A DNA stretch of 6,698 nt from contig CAZDPQ010000136.1 of assembly GCA_964507305.1 (NCBI GenBank), positions 1-6,698 on the forward strand, written 5' to 3'. Below the pieces are notes generated by a model. That model ran no database searches, was not told the origin of the DNA, and saw only the letters and a list, made by a program, of their open reading frames with translations. Source of the stretch: JAQVYV01 sp964507305. GTDB taxonomy: Bacteria > Bacillota > Clostridia > Saccharofermentanales > UBA5734. Both the position numbers and the translations under genes were made by a program. This document shows, in pieces, positions 1 to 5,026 of this stretch (position 1 is its first letter; the number at the start of each line of letters is the position of its first letter).

Positions 1-1
1 C

Positions 2-721
2 CTTCCGTACCGTTACAGAGGGTATCGCTATGACACCGAGACCGGGCTGTATTACCTGCAGAGCCGGTATTATGACCCGGCGACAGGAAGGTTTATCAAT
101 GCGGATGGAATTACAGATGGCCAAGCCGGAATACTTGGGAATAACCTATATGTTTATGTGGCAAATAATCCTGTTAACAACTCTGATCCGTCGGGTTGTG
201 GCATTATTAAAAACGCAATTAAGTGGATTGCGAAAAATGTTATTAAGCCTGCTGTGATAGCAACTCGGAAAGCACTTTCAAAAGTAAATACAACATATTC
301 AAAAGGGATAAATGTAAGTGCTGGTTTTGGATTCGATTTTTCTGGATCCGCAGGAATAACAACTGATTGTAATGGTAACATTGGTATTATTTTAACCGGA
401 TGCAATGGTGGAGGAACACCGGCAGCATCTGCCTGTTTGTATAAAACAATAACAACTGCACCTGATATTTACAAACAGCGCGGAATGAATGAGCAGATTG
501 GCGGATCAGCGGATGTAATTGGAGTTAATATTGGAGCTGAATATACATTATTTCAAGATACAAAAACAAATCAAATATATCATGGGTTTACTGAAATGGT
601 AGGGTTTGGAGCACCCATACCTGCCGAACTACATGGAGAAATCGGTTATTCATTCGTTATATATGGAATTAACGTCTATGATGTAATGAAAAGCATTTAT
701 AAAAAAATTATGGATTGGTAA
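2..721 (+). CDS. Rhs/WapA-type protein, C-terminal part with polymorphic toxin-like tip (5' end outside window)
   Basis: The frame is open from the left edge, so the N-terminus is missing; 239 residues and a TAA stop are visible. Residues 3-36 match the end of the Rhs-repeat core (RGYRYDTETGLYYLQSRYYD, then PATGRF), and residues 56-65 carry the NNP...DPSG motif that usually ends the core. This is what anchors the call. In the family, a secreted repeat shell carries a variable C-terminal toxin released near the motif. Here the tip (residues 66-239) begins with a basic amphipathic helix (about 67-90). A glycine-rich, probably beta-structured domain follows, with two cysteines flanking an NGNIG stretch, then a GGG-TPAAS segment and an APIPAELHGEIGYS segment. 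I recognise no nuclease, deaminase or ADP-ribosyltransferase motif. Base composition drops sharply after DPSG, as expected for an exchangeable tip. A GTG at 158 is an unlikely start because it lies inside the conserved core. Rhs call firm; toxin activity inferred. Confidence 0.85.
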   Translation, partial: LPYRYRGYRYDTETGLYYLQSRYYDPATGRFINADGITDGQAGILGNNLYVYVANNPVNNSDPSGCGIIKNAIKWIAKNVIKPAVIATRKALSKVNTTYSKGINVSAGFGFDFSGSAGITTDCNGNIGIILTGCNGGGTPAASACLYKTITTAPDIYKQRGMNEQIGGSADVIGVNIGAEYTLFQDTKTNQIYHGFTEMVGFGAPIPAELHGEIGYSFVIYGINVYDVMKSIYKKIMDW

Positions 722-726
722 ATATT

Positions 727-1338
727 ATGAAAGCAAAAAGATTATTAGTTTTATTTACACTTATAGTCTGTCCCATCGCTGCAGTATGTCTTGTGTTGAT
801 AATATCTGGTTATGTTGCAATATTCTATAGCGGCTTTGCAATAGACTCTTCAGGCGTTTTATATATTGGGAAAGATACGAAAATCGAGAAATATGCAGAT
901 GGCAAACTAATCGGTACAATCGATCCAAAGACATCAAGAGGGTACGCATTTACCATTCAAAACGACGATACGATACTCCTATCTACTGCTTCAATAGTAT
1001 ACACACTAGATCTAAATGGGAATGTTATTAACGAAGAAGAGGATAGCGGAACAAGAATATTTAATAAACTGCAGTATGGGAAAAATAGATTTACTACAAG
1101 CGATGGAAACACGTATCATATTAAATCCTGGTTCGGCAGAACAGTTATTATTTCTGATGAAGGAATATTGATTTATAAAATGTCCGTGGTAGACTACATT
1201 GTCAAAATAGTGTTTTTTTCTACAATTTTTAGCGCATTTATATTTATACCAATAATAGTGTTCAAGTCAAGGAAACAGGTTGGATGTAAAATAGATCTAT
1301 TATCATCCAATTATATTTCATCAAATAAGAGATCATGA
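727..1338 (+). CDS. Two-TM membrane protein, candidate immunity protein for the Rhs tip
   Basis: Unrecognised 203-residue protein. Visible features are a basic N-terminus, a long hydrophobic segment (about residues 6-34), a soluble middle (about 36-155) and a second membrane segment (about 156-179) with a basic tail. The middle looks like short beta repeats (SSGVLYIGKD, then DGKLIGTI, then NDDTILLSTASIVYTLDLNG), reminiscent of NHL or propeller-type strands. Both termini would lie in the cytoplasm and the middle outside. The ATG lies 5 bases after the Rhs stop. A TTG at 715 would add four residues and overlap the Rhs gene by 7 bases. Neither start has a convincing Shine-Dalgarno, so translation is probably coupled to the Rhs gene. 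It shares the AT-rich composition of the toxin tip. Immunity genes normally sit directly behind the tip, which is the main argument for that role. A membrane location would suit protection against a toxin acting at the envelope. Function is inference. Confidence 0.7.
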   Translation: MKAKRLLVLFTLIVCPIAAVCLVLIISGYVAIFYSGFAIDSSGVLYIGKDTKIEKYADGKLIGTIDPKTSRGYAFTIQNDDTILLSTASIVYTLDLNGNVINEEEDSGTRIFNKLQYGKNRFTTSDGNTYHIKSWFGRTVIISDEGILIYKMSVVDYIVKIVFFSTIFSAFIFIPIIVFKSRKQVGCKIDLLSSNYISSNKRS

Positions 1339-1431
1339 AGCGACGGATTATTACCTGAACGATGGGCAAGTGGAAGCCAATTACACAACAATAACTTGAT
1401 ATTGAGTAAAGAGTGGTGTAAGGAGGCAATT
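1339..1431. other. Short AT-rich gap with no clear gene
   Basis: This gap lies between the immunity candidate and the next small ORF. One frame reads through about 22 codons (ending at an in-frame TGA near 1400) without a start codon or ribosome binding site, and it may be a decayed gene end. No intrinsic terminator (GC hairpin followed by a T run) is visible behind the Rhs/immunity pair. Confidence 0.4.
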
Positions 1432-1560
1432 ATGACCAGAGAAGAGCGGCCAAGTGTCATTCGTGGAGTACTTGCCGATGAGTTGGAGAGAAATGACAGG
1501 ATGATAAGGCGGTACTTGGAAGAACTTGAAACATTACCGAAAGGATCATTAGAAATCTAA
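1432..1560 (+). CDS. Small 42-residue charged protein, probably truncated
   Basis: The ORF begins with ATG five bases after a near-perfect AAGGAGG (1420-1426), the best ribosome binding site in the AT-rich half. The product starts MTREERPSVIRGVLADELER, is strongly charged and helical, and ends LPKGSLEI before TAA. From memory, it resembles the N-terminal part of a longer small protein found in Clostridia, in which the LPKGSL motif is followed by a YYYL-YREG-K segment and which often precedes a nucleotidyltransferase gene. That continuation is missing here. After the stop the same frame reads KLKKKISKDL and meets a second stop at 1591-1593, as in a decayed gene. It could be a genuine short protein, because the start signal is intact, or the remnant of an antitoxin-like partner. 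Function unknown. It sits just upstream of the fragment at 1612. Confidence 0.5.
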   Translation: MTREERPSVIRGVLADELERNDRMIRRYLEELETLPKGSLEI

Positions 1561-1611
1561 AAGCTGAAGAAAAAGATATCAAAAGATCTTTGAGATAGGG
1601 GATATTATTCT

Positions 1612-1725
1612 ATGGATGTCAGACAGGAACAAGCCTTTTGGGATGTGATCAAGGCATTTGATGAATTGAAGATTCCATATACCATATTCTATTTGAACTA
1701 TTTGAAATCTGAAGTCCTGCTATAA
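1612..1725 (+). pseudogene. Possible 5' remnant of a nucleotidyltransferase (AbiEii-like) gene
   Basis: ATG opens a 37-codon frame beginning MDVRQEQAFWDVIKAFDELK and ending in TAA. A purine-rich AGGGGA lies about nine bases upstream. The first 21 residues resemble the start of small-partner-linked nucleotidyltransferases, in which an FW..I.AF..L helix precedes a GSW active-site motif. The GSW motif and the downstream acidic residues are absent: the sequence diverges after residue 21 and stops. This frame is the same as that of the 42-residue ORF upstream, separated by two stops, which suggests that a two-gene module has decayed in place. Family recognition rests on memory of a short segment, so confidence is low. 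The alternative is a chance ORF in AT-rich DNA. Confidence 0.3.
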
Positions 1726-1865
1726 ATGACTACATATATAAGTGCACCTCTAAAGCAAATAGATTGACAATCAAACTAATTTGGGGTACCATGCAGACAT
1801 CAAATAGCACTGTATCCGTTTTCAACCCATTCTTCGGGTGAAGGAACAGTAGCGGGAGGTATATC
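1726..1865. other. Intergenic boundary between AT-rich accessory DNA and GC-rich backbone
   Basis: Contains the panT promoter and its leader. From about 1,800 onward GC content rises and stays high to the end of the window. No direct repeat, tRNA end or transposase remnant marking an insertion edge could be seen. No known riboswitch motif was recognised in the leader of about 65 bases; it has only a weak 4-bp stem (1825-1828 with 1836-1839). Confidence 0.5.
1764..1792 (+). promoter_or_regulatory. Sigma-A type promoter for panT-coaX
   Basis: A perfect -35 box TTGACA (1764-1769) is followed after 17 bases by TACCAT (1787-1792), which matches 4 of 6 positions of TATAAT. The expected start of transcription is near 1799, giving a leader of about 65 bases before panT. 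It is the only strong promoter seen between the accessory genes and panT. Confidence 0.7.
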
Positions 1866-2561
1866 ATGAATACGCAAGACTCTGTTTCCACGACTCCGGA
1901 CAACAACCTGAAGCCTGTCCCGACGAAACGGGAAAAGCTCCGCAACATGGTGACGGCGGCCTTTCTGCTGGCGATCATTGCCGTTTTGTCGGCGACGCCG
2001 ATCGGATATGTCCGTCTGCCCGGACTGCCGGAGCTGACGATCATCCATGTGCCGGTCATCATCGGCAGCATCCTGCTCGGCCCGGTGTACGGCGCGTTCC
2101 TCGGCTTTGCGTTCGGCGTGTCGAGCTTCCTGAACGCGACCTTCGCGCCCGGTGTCCTGTCCTTCGCGTTCACCCCGTTCTATTCGGTCGGGGATCTGTC
2201 GGGCAACGGCTGGAGCCTTTTCATCGCCTTCATTCCCAGGATCCTGGTCGGGATCACCCCCTGGCTCGTCTATGCGGGACTCCGCAAGGTCTTCCGGTTC
2301 AAGGGCATCGAGACGGCATCGATCGCCGTCGCCGGCGTGATCGGATCGCTGACCAATACGGTTTTCGTCCTCGGCTTCATCGGCTTGTTTTTTACAAAAG
2401 AAATCGCGTCCCTGATGGGATCTGCGGTCGATATGCTGTTCAAGGTGATCATGGGCATCGTCGCGACCAACGGCGTGCCGGAGGCGATCCTGGCCGGCAT
2501 CGTCACGACGGCGGTCTGTAAAGCAGCGCTCGTTGTCCGCAGGCGCTACAGCCAGGCGTAA
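1866..2561 (+). CDS. panT: ECF transporter S-component, probably pantothenate-specific (PanT)
   Basis: Membrane-embedded substrate-binding subunit of an energy-coupling factor vitamin transporter; 231 residues, typical with the N-terminal extension. The first 25 residues are polar, and five or six hydrophobic segments follow (about 28-45, 58-85, 95-108, 116-140, 152-175 and 203-224). Family-like signatures are the HVPVIIGSILLGPVYGAFLG stretch (61-80), GSLTNTVFVLG (160-170) and NGVPEAILAG (202-211). The ATG follows GGGAGG (1854-1859) by six bases. A promoter sits at 1764-1792. coaX begins 48 bases downstream, so the two genes probably form one transcript for uptake and phosphorylation of pantothenate. 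Substrate is inferred from that neighbour; the S-component fold itself is clear. No EcfA/EcfT genes are present, implying a shared energizing module elsewhere. Codon use is GC-rich, unlike the genes to the left. Confidence 0.85.
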   Translation: MNTQDSVSTTPDNNLKPVPTKREKLRNMVTAAFLLAIIAVLSATPIGYVRLPGLPELTIIHVPVIIGSILLGPVYGAFLGFAFGVSSFLNATFAPGVLSFAFTPFYSVGDLSGNGWSLFIAFIPRILVGITPWLVYAGLRKVFRFKGIETASIAVAGVIGSLTNTVFVLGFIGLFFTKEIASLMGSAVDMLFKVIMGIVATNGVPEAILAGIVTTAVCKAALVVRRRYSQA

Positions 2562-2609
2562 AGCCGGCCGCGGCGGAGAAGCACGGTCAGATTCCGGCGG
2601 AGGTGACGC

Positions 2610-3389
2610 ATGATACTCGCGATCGATGTAGGAAACACCAATATCGTGATGGGATGTCTGGATGACAGCGGGATCCGGTTCGAAGCCAGGATCTCTACGG
2701 ACCTGTCAAGAACGGCGGACCAGTATGCGGTCGAGATCCGGAATATCCTCGGGCTCTACAAGTTCGGCGCGGATCATATCGACGGGTCGATCCTTTCCTG
2801 TGTCGTTTTTCCGCTGACCAATGTGATCCGGAGGGCCGTGGAGCTCGTTGCGGGGCATACCCCGATGGTCGTAGGTCCCGGGGTGAAGACCGGGCTGAAG
2901 ATCCTGATCGACAATCCCGCGCAGCTCGGCAGCGACCTTGTGGTGGGCGCCGTCGCGGCACTGGCCGAGTATCCGCCGCCCCTTGTGATTTTCGATCTCG
3001 GGACCGCCACGACGGCGTCGGTGATCGACGGCGACGGGAGTTTCCTGGGAGGGATCATCTATCCGGGCATCCAGGTTTCGCTCAGCGCTCTGACGGCGAG
3101 CACGTCCCAGCTTCCGAAGATCAGCATCGAGAAGCCGGCGAGGGTCATCGGACGCAATACGATCGACAGCATGACCAGCGGCATCGTGTATGGCAACGCG
3201 TCGATGATCGACGGCATGATCGACCGGATCCGGGAGGAGCTCGGTCGGGAGGTGACCGTCGTCGCGACCGGAGGCCTTGCGGGCCTGATCGCGCCGTTCT
3301 GCAGGCATCCGATCCTTCATGATCCGGATCTGATGCTCAAGGGCCTTTACCGGATCTATGCGAAAAACGTGAAACCGGCCAAAGGATGA
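2610..3389 (+). CDS. coaX: Type III pantothenate kinase (CoaX)
   Basis: Cytoplasmic ASKHA-fold kinase that phosphorylates pantothenate with ATP, the first step of coenzyme A synthesis; 259 residues, the normal full length. Visible motifs in order are the phosphate-binding DVGNTN (6-11), GVKTGL (91-96), the pantothenate/catalytic region NPAQLGSD (102-109) with the likely catalytic Asp109, DLGTATT (129-135), GGIIYPG (147-153), IGRNT (180-184) and ATGG (219-222). In many family members the D of GxD is followed by arginine; here it is leucine. The SSVVP-like motif reads SCVVF (63-67). Both are departures to note, not signs of inactivation. The ATG is preceded by GGAGGT (2599-2604). It follows panT in the same direction without an intervening promoter or terminator. 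Type III enzymes typically resist CoA feedback inhibition and need a monovalent cation (family knowledge). Confidence 0.95.
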   Translation: MILAIDVGNTNIVMGCLDDSGIRFEARISTDLSRTADQYAVEIRNILGLYKFGADHIDGSILSCVVFPLTNVIRRAVELVAGHTPMVVGPGVKTGLKILIDNPAQLGSDLVVGAVAALAEYPPPLVIFDLGTATTASVIDGDGSFLGGIIYPGIQVSLSALTASTSQLPKISIEKPARVIGRNTIDSMTSGIVYGNASMIDGMIDRIREELGREVTVVATGGLAGLIAPFCRHPILHDPDLMLKGLYRIYAKNVKPAKG

Positions 3390-3409
3390 GAGCAGGCCGG
3401 GGCGCAGGC

Positions 3410-3425
3410 CCGGGCGGCAGCCCGG
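3410..3425. other. GC-rich hairpin after coaX, no T run
   Basis: CCGGGC (3410-3415), a four-base loop and GCCCGG (3420-3425) can form a 6-bp stem 20 bases after the coaX stop. No T tract follows, so it is not a standard intrinsic terminator. It may stabilise the 3' end of the panT-coaX transcript or be incidental in GC-rich DNA. Confidence 0.35.
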
Positions 3426-3444
3426 ATACCGCGGATCGCAATCC

Positions 3445-3473
3445 TTGCATTGCGCGGCGCGTCGTGATATGAT
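3445..3473 (+). promoter_or_regulatory. Promoter of the riboswitch-ribU transcript
   Basis: TTGCAT (3445-3450), a 17-base spacer and TATGAT (3468-3473, 5 of 6 to consensus) form the promoter. The -10 box is preceded by TGA, giving the extended TGn element that compensates for the weak -35. Transcription would start near 3480, just before the first aptamer stem at 3489. The -35 overlaps an inverted repeat (3437-3442 with 3449-3454). Confidence 0.7.
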
Positions 3474-3488
3474 TTGACATACAAATAA

Positions 3489-3622
3489 ATGTTTCGGGGC
3501 AGGGTGCGATTCCCTACCGGCGGTGAAGGGCCTTTTCCCATGGCCACAAGCCCGCGAGCTCCCCCGGGAGCAGACAAGGTCAGAATCCTTGGCCGACAGT
3601 ACAGTCTGGATGGAAGAAACAT
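3489..3622 (+). ncRNA. FMN riboswitch aptamer (RFN element)
   Basis: The sequence carries the invariant RFN blocks in the right order: CGGGGCAGGGTG and TTCCCTACCGGCGGT (3495-3525), AGCCCGCGAGC (3549-3559), CAAGGTCAGAATCCTTGG (P5 arm, about 3575-3592), then CCGACAGTACAGTCTGGATG (3593-3612). The closing stem P1 is perfect over 7 bp: ATGTTTC (3489-3495) pairs with GAAACAT (3616-3622). The variable arm GCTCC-GGAGC sits at about 3558-3572. In this class, FMN binding stabilises the aptamer and turns off expression. The terminator at 3677-3710 and ribU downstream complete a textbook riboflavin-uptake control unit. I could not assign a confident antiterminator; one option is given in the findings. 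Confidence 0.96.
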
Positions 3623-3676
3623 GGAACACAGATTTCCGGAGTCCGCCGATCCAGGCTGATCCCGCTGATGTGACCG

Positions 3677-3710
3677 AAGCCCCGCAGACATGATCCGCGG
3701 GGCTTTTTTT
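3677..3710 (+). terminator. Rho-independent terminator, expression platform of the FMN riboswitch
   Basis: AAGCCCCGC (3677-3685) pairs with GCGGGGCTT (3697-3705) around an 11-base loop, and the T run covers 3704-3710. It lies 54 bases after the aptamer and 93 bases before ribU, so it acts by premature termination and not by hiding the ribosome binding site. A second GC stem (GCGGGC 3711-3716 with GCCCGC 3725-3730) follows immediately behind the T run. Confidence 0.93.
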
Positions 3711-3790
3711 GCGGGCGCGCCCCGGCCCGCGACATTCGCCGCATCGACCGGTGTGGCGGACCGCTCCGAGGCAATACAGGTTAATTTTAC

Positions 3791-3796
3791 AGGAGG
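3791..3796 (+). promoter_or_regulatory. Ribosome binding site that fixes the ribU start
   Basis: AGGAGG lies seven bases before the ATG at 3804. The same frame stays open upstream to an ATG at 3690, but that codon lies in the terminator loop and has no such site, so 3804 is chosen. Confidence 0.9.
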
Positions 3797-3803
3797 AAAG
3801 AAT

Positions 3804-4430
3804 ATGAAAAAAATGACAGCAAAACAACGGAACAACTGGATCGCCAAGAGCGGGATCCTTGCCGCGGCGGCGATCGGGCTCATGTTCATCGAGACGCCGC
3901 TTCTGCTTATGCCGGGCTTCCTGAAATTCGACGTCAGCGAGATCCCCGTCCTGCTCGCCGCGTTTGCGCTGGGCCCACTCAGCGCCGTGATCGTCGAATT
4001 CATCAAGAACCTGGTCCATCTGCCGCTCAGCCAGACGGGAGGGGTGGGCGAAGTCGCGAATTTCGTCATCGGCTGCTCGTTCGTCGTGCCCGCGGCCATC
4101 ATCTACCGGCTGCACAAGACTAAAGCGGCGGCGATCATCGGCATGGTCTCCGGAACGCTCTTCATGACACTCTTCGCGTCGCTGGCGAACTACTTCGTCA
4201 TGATCCCTTTTTACATCAGGGTTATGGGGTTTCCGATGGAAGCCATCGTAGGCATGACGCAGGAAGCCGGCAACAAGCTTGTGACCGACCTGAAGACGCT
4301 GATCCTGTATGTCTTCGTTCCGTTCAATCTGTTCAAGGGATTTGTCGTATCGCTGGTCGTCGGGCTGATCTACAAGCGCATCAGCCGGTTCCTTCATCCG
4401 GCGGCCGAGAGGACCGGGACTGCGAAATAA
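3804..4430 (+). CDS. ribU: Riboflavin ECF transporter S-component RibU
   Basis: Integral membrane protein that binds riboflavin with high affinity and works with the EcfA/EcfA'/EcfT module to import it; 208 residues, usual for the family. Signature segments are KFDVSEIPVLLAAFALGP (41-58), IVEFIKNLVH (63-72), GVGEVANFVIGCSFVVPAA (80-98) and ANYFVMIPFY (128-137). Hydrophobic helices lie at about 15-35, 47-67, 85-102, 108-135 and 163-190, with a charged C-terminal tail. The FMN riboswitch and terminator upstream independently support flavin transport and imply repression when FMN is plentiful. The ribosome binding site at 3791 decides the start. The energizing module is not in this window. The last 37 bases overlap, head-on, the 3' end of the DUF2752 gene on the other strand, and no terminator is visible after the stop. 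Confidence 0.96.
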   Translation: MKKMTAKQRNNWIAKSGILAAAAIGLMFIETPLLLMPGFLKFDVSEIPVLLAAFALGPLSAVIVEFIKNLVHLPLSQTGGVGEVANFVIGCSFVVPAAIIYRLHKTKAAAIIGMVSGTLFMTLFASLANYFVMIPFYIRVMGFPMEAIVGMTQEAGNKLVTDLKTLILYVFVPFNLFKGFVVSLVVGLIYKRISRFLHPAAERTGTAK

Positions 4431-4885
4431 CGCCACAGGCGCAGGATGATCCGGTATGCGGCGGCAGCCAGGGAGTCCGGATCCGGGGCCATCGGCCCGG
4501 AGCCGGGAAAATACAGGATCATCCGGATGACATAGACGATCACCATGCATCCGGCGAGGACGATGGCGGACGGCAGGAGCCGATGGAGAGATGTCTTTTT
4601 CGTGAGAAGAAGGATGCCCGTGACGAGAGCATACGGGACGATCGCGAAAATCATCGGATGCCAGGAGAAGGCATCGGCAAAGTCCAGCCGGAGCAGGGCG
4701 AGCGCCGCGCGGGTCATCCCGCACCCCGGGCACGGGATCCCGGTCAGGTATCTCAGCGGGCAGCCGATGCGGCTGTAGAGAGCCGCGATCAGGGCGGCGG
4801 CCAGGAGTGCCGACACCGGAGCCCGGTGCTTCCGATACAGACTTCGGATCCTTCCGGCGATTTTCGAACCTGTTTTACCCATCAT
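4394..4885 (-). CDS. DUF2752 family membrane protein
   Basis: Small membrane protein of unknown function; 163 residues from the chosen start. The hallmark is the cysteine motif GIPCPGCGMTRAALALLRLD (roughly residues 48-67), preceded by a first hydrophobic segment (about 25-41) and followed by two more (about 76-95 and 102-124). It ends with a short hydrophobic, arginine-flanked tail. The paired cysteines of CPxCGxTR suggest metal or redox chemistry at the membrane, but this is not established for the family. Start choice: an ATG at 4885, or the adjacent one at 4882, lies five to eight bases behind a GGAG. A GTG at 4906 would add seven residues but falls inside a hairpin and has no better site. 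The gene lies downstream of a DUF4234 gene with a terminator between them. No clear promoter of its own was seen (only a TATCAT-like box at 4934-4939 on this strand), so read-through is possible. Confidence 0.85.
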   Translation of the reverse strand: MMGKTGSKIAGRIRSLYRKHRAPVSALLAAALIAALYSRIGCPLRYLTGIPCPGCGMTRAALALLRLDFADAFSWHPMIFAIVPYALVTGILLLTKKTSLHRLLPSAIVLAGCMVIVYVIRMILYFPGSGPMAPDPDSLAAAAYRIILRLWRYFAVPVLSAAG

Positions 4886-4898
4886 CCGTTCTCCGCCC

Positions 4899-4927
4899 GC
4901 GGACACGGCCCGGAAGGCCGGATCCGC
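4899..4927. repeat. Inverted repeat (hairpin) just upstream of the DUF2752 start
   Basis: GCGGA (4899-4903) and CGGCC (4906-4910) pair with GGCCG (4916-4920) and TCCGC (4923-4927), giving two 5-bp helices separated by a 2-base internal loop and capped by a 5-base loop. On the minus strand it ends 3 bases before the GGCGGAG region used to start DUF2752 translation. There is no T run, so it is not a terminator. Confidence 0.5.
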
Positions 4928-4938
4928 AGGATCATGAT

Positions 4939-4976
4939 AAAAAGAGGCGCACGAGCCCTGCGGTCCGTGCGCCTCT
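4939..4976 (-). terminator. Rho-independent terminator of the DUF4234 gene
   Basis: AGAGGCGCACG (4943-4953) and CGTGCGCCTCT (4966-4976) form a perfect 11-bp stem with a 12-base loop. Read on the minus strand it is followed by a run of five T (4943-4939, the first one within the stem). It sits 50 bases after the DUF4234 stop. On the plus strand no T run follows, so it serves the minus strand only. Confidence 0.92.
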
Positions 4977-5026
4977 GCATGCCGGGGTTATCCCGGGAAG
5001 CACCCGCGATCGCGCAGGATCCGGGA

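Noticed and set aside
154..405. 83-codon minus-strand frame under the Rhs tip
   Set aside because: It has no ribosome binding site or family motif and lies entirely antisense to the Rhs frame, which is continuous from the left edge.
158..721. Separate gene starting at GTG 158
   Set aside because: The same frame is open to the left edge and encodes conserved Rhs core sequence before 158, so the GTG is an internal valine codon.
1791..1841. 16-codon leader peptide before panT starting at ATG 1791
   Set aside because: The ATG overlaps the -10 box (1787-1792), so it lies upstream of the expected transcript start, and it has no ribosome binding site.
3474..3479. TTGACA as a -35 box for the riboswitch transcript
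   Set aside because: No -10 sequence follows at 16-18 bases (the position is GC-rich aptamer), and a start there would remove the aptamer 5' strand. The promoter at 3445-3473 fits better.
3690..3803. N-terminal extension of ribU from an ATG at 3690
   Set aside because: The codon lies in the loop of the riboswitch terminator, the added residues are not family-like, and the consensus ribosome binding site is at 3791-3796.
2706..4733. Very long open frame (675 codons) on the minus strand across coaX, the riboswitch and ribU
   Set aside because: It lies antisense to two firmly identified genes and an aptamer, has low-complexity R/D/H/P-rich content, shows no family motif, and is expected by chance in GC-rich DNA.
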